Positions 62,621 through 64,000 of a stretch of DNA of 64,000 nucleotides are shown here, piece by piece. This stretch comes from Bacteroides propionicigenes (GTDB lineage Bacteria > Bacteroidota > Bacteroidia > Bacteroidales > Bacteroidaceae), in NCBI RefSeq assembly GCF_018390535.1, contig NZ_JAHBBW010000001.1, positions 434,001 through 498,000 of the forward strand, in the 5' to 3' direction. The notes under the pieces are model-generated. The model saw only the letters and a list, made by a program, of their open reading frames with translations. It was not told the origin of the DNA and ran no database searches. The number at the start of each line of letters is the position of its first letter. Positions within the stretch are counted from its first letter, which is position 1. Made by a program: the position numbers and the translations under genes.

Positions 62621-63802
62621 TTATATCTTTGCCTTTCCTTCATTAACCGCTGCGGATAACTGTTGCAAAGCCTTTTGCAGAACCGAACGGGGGCAGCCGA
62701 CATTCAGCCGCATGAAGCCTTCCCCCGGTTTGCCGAACATCGTCCCGTCATTCAGCGCCAAGCGGGCTTTTTCCACAAAGAGCCGTACCAACTCTTCTTG
62801 CGGCAACCCCAATCCGCGACAATCCAGAAAAATAAGGTAAGAAGCCTGCGGGCGTATCATGCCGATGCCCGGAATATGCTCTCTCAGATAATTTTCCGTA
62901 AAGTCTATATTGCCTTGTATATATTCGAGCAGTTGTTCCAACCACTCTTCTCCATGCGTATAGGCAGCCGCAGCACCGATATAAGCCAGCAAATGTCCTT
63001 CGCTGAACTCGCCCGCCTCCATAAATTCCCGGAAACGATGGCGAATATCCTCGTTCACCGCTATGGCATAAGAACTGCCCAATCCCGGCATATTAAAAGC
63101 CTTACTGGGAGCCATAAAGGTAAGAGAAATCTCCGCAGCAGTCTCGGAAACTGTGGCAAAAGGATGATGCTTGTAGGGCGGTAAAGTCAAATCCGCATGT
63201 ATCTCATCGGATATGACCATGGTTCCGCTATCCTTGCAGACAGCGGCTATACGACGTAATTCCTCAACCGTCCAGACACGCCCGCCGGGATTATGAGGAT
63301 TACAAAGAATGAGCGCCCTGCATCCTTGAATATCCTTAGCGAAACGGTCGAAGTCAATATGATAATGCCCGTCGTACAAATCAAGCGGCGAGTAGACGGC
63401 TTCACGCCCCAAACGTTCGGTCACCAAAAAGAAAGGATGATATACCGGAGTCATTACCATCACCTTATCTCCCGGCTTGGTAAAGCATTGCAAGGCAAAG
63501 GCTTGTCCGCGCACAATTCCGGGAACAAACGTCAGCATATCACGCGTAATATCCCATTGATGACGTCGGTGCAACCAACTGCAAACAGAGGTATACCACT
63601 CCTCACAGGCGAAAGTATATCCCAAAACCGCATGGTCTAGACGACGGCGCAAAGCATCCATTACAAAAGGCGGTGTACGGAAATCCATATCCGCCACCCA
63701 CATGGGAAGCAAATCATTACGCCCCCACACACTCTCCACGCCATCCCACTTTACGGAATCCGTACCGCGGCGTTCAATCACTTCATCAAAATTATACTTC
63801 AT
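62621..63802 (-). CDS. patB: PatB/MalY-type C-S lyase (PLP-dependent)
   Basis: This 393-residue fold-type I PLP enzyme starts at ATG 63802 (MKYNFDEVIERRGTDSVKWDG, the family start); the longer frame begins at TTG. The catalytic lysine is Lys234 in APSKAFNMPGL, and CNPHNPGG and SDEIHADL mark the PLP site. PatB/MalY proteins cleave cystathionine or cysteine conjugates to pyruvate, ammonia and a thiol (or sulfide). In the gut this can release volatile thiols. It is transcribed alone and ends at the terminator 62561-62594. Confidence 0.93.
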   Translation of the reverse strand: MKYNFDEVIERRGTDSVKWDGVESVWGRNDLLPMWVADMDFRTPPFVMDALRRRLDHAVLGYTFACEEWYTSVCSWLHRRHQWDITRDMLTFVPGIVRGQAFALQCFTKPGDKVMVMTPVYHPFFLVTERLGREAVYSPLDLYDGHYHIDFDRFAKDIQGCRALILCNPHNPGGRVWTVEELRRIAAVCKDSGTMVISDEIHADLTLPPYKHHPFATVSETAAEISLTFMAPSKAFNMPGLGSSYAIAVNEDIRHRFREFMEAGEFSEGHLLAYIGAAAAYTHGEEWLEQLLEYIQGNIDFTENYLREHIPGIGMIRPQASYLIFLDCRGLGLPQEELVRLFVEKARLALNDGTMFGKPGEGFMRLNVGCPRSVLQKALQQLSAAVNEGKAKI

Positions 63803-63817
63803 AAGGTTCAAGTAATT

Positions 63818-64000
63818 TTAAATAGGGAAAAAGATAAACACAGCCACATCCCACAAAGAATGCGACAGGATAATAGCGGCAAACCTATTCGGAAAGAAAC
63901 GGTAAAGCGCTCCCCACACTATGCCTGCCACCAATGCTGCCATGATAAGCATGAAATTGCAAGAGCCGGCATGCACCAACGCATACAAAGCCGTAGCCAC
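63818..64000 (-). CDS. CPBP-family intramembrane metalloprotease (partial)
   Basis: This frame runs through the window end, so only its last 60 residues are seen. They include ATALYALVHAGSCNFML and FPNRFAAIILSHSLWDVAVF, the H and H-x-x-x-(D/N) motifs of CPBP/CAAX-type glutamic proteases. The remaining N-terminal part with the EExxxR motif lies beyond 64000. It is followed, 15 bases after its stop, by the patB start. Confidence 0.85.
   Translation of the reverse strand: MATALYALVHAGSCNFMLIMAALVAGIVWGALYRFFPNRFAAIILSHSLWDVAVFIFFPI

Overview
The window looks like a chromosomal segment of a Bacteroides-type gut anaerobe (Bacteroidales). Supporting signs are: the promoter motif TAnnTTTG (often TTTGC) upstream of many genes, with few Shine-Dalgarno-like sites; a UpxY/UpxZ capsule-regulator pair behind an invertible promoter; the fused LpxC/FabZ protein; and several families typical of Bacteroidales (smalltalk, DUF3256, DUF4369 thioredoxin lipoprotein, LruC-domain lipoprotein). 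I cannot name the species from sequence alone.

Layout. 1-571: end of a smalltalk/amidase unit. 708-5248: a very short polysaccharide locus on the minus strand (upxY, upxZ, initiating sugar transferase, flippase, gmd). It is headed by an invertible promoter between two perfect 26-bp inverted repeats, and in this sequence the promoter points away from the locus (OFF). 5536-16867: housekeeping genes (thioredoxin lipoprotein, mscL, gapA, M3 peptidase, dCMP deaminase, C-terminal protease, 5-FCL, a DciA-like protein, recF, a TPR protein, ribH). 16940-17103: tRNA-Tyr and tRNA-Gly, followed by an accessory stretch (LruC lipoprotein, a decayed gene, a perfect 25-bp palindrome) up to 19483. 19484-26505: yitT, DUF3256, a DMT transporter, truA, DUF5715, nnr and hpt, interrupted at 23776-24212 by nested palindromes and a 9-bp tandem repeat. 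26568-31618: adk, then an AraC regulator divergent from a DUF1593 hydrolase, then obgE and pgeF. 31628-38502: B3/B4 protein, the run phoH-purC-menG-aroE-hydrolase, and a TPM/LemA pair. 38533-38672: a second copy of the palindromic element. 38755-49860: purM, prfA, DUF4153, pyrF, an HD protein, lpxD, lpxC/fabZ, lpxA, a small acidic protein and miaA. 49901-52604: an exported Ntn-type amidohydrolase and a hemerythrin/LuxR pair.

The most system-like region is 62443-53115 on the minus strand. Seven co-directional genes encode an OprP-like porin, an imelysin lipoprotein, a di-haem oxidoreductase, a second porin, a mono-haem c-type cytochrome lipoprotein, a two-domain Rid/chorismatase-like protein and a fused CcsB-CcsA cytochrome c maturation protein. 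The region reads as a self-contained envelope module: outer-membrane entry, periplasmic metal or haem binding, redox proteins, and the enzyme that attaches haem to them. Its substrate and the role of the Rid-like protein are inference. The right edge holds a PatB-type C-S lyase and a CPBP protease cut by the window end.

All family names come from reading motifs by eye; no searches were run. Several start codons were moved from the longest open frame to an internal start because the TAnnTTTG element lies inside the longer frame (recF, truA, hpt, purM), because the longest frame begins at TTG or at a terminator, or because the internal start fits signal peptides or spacing better.
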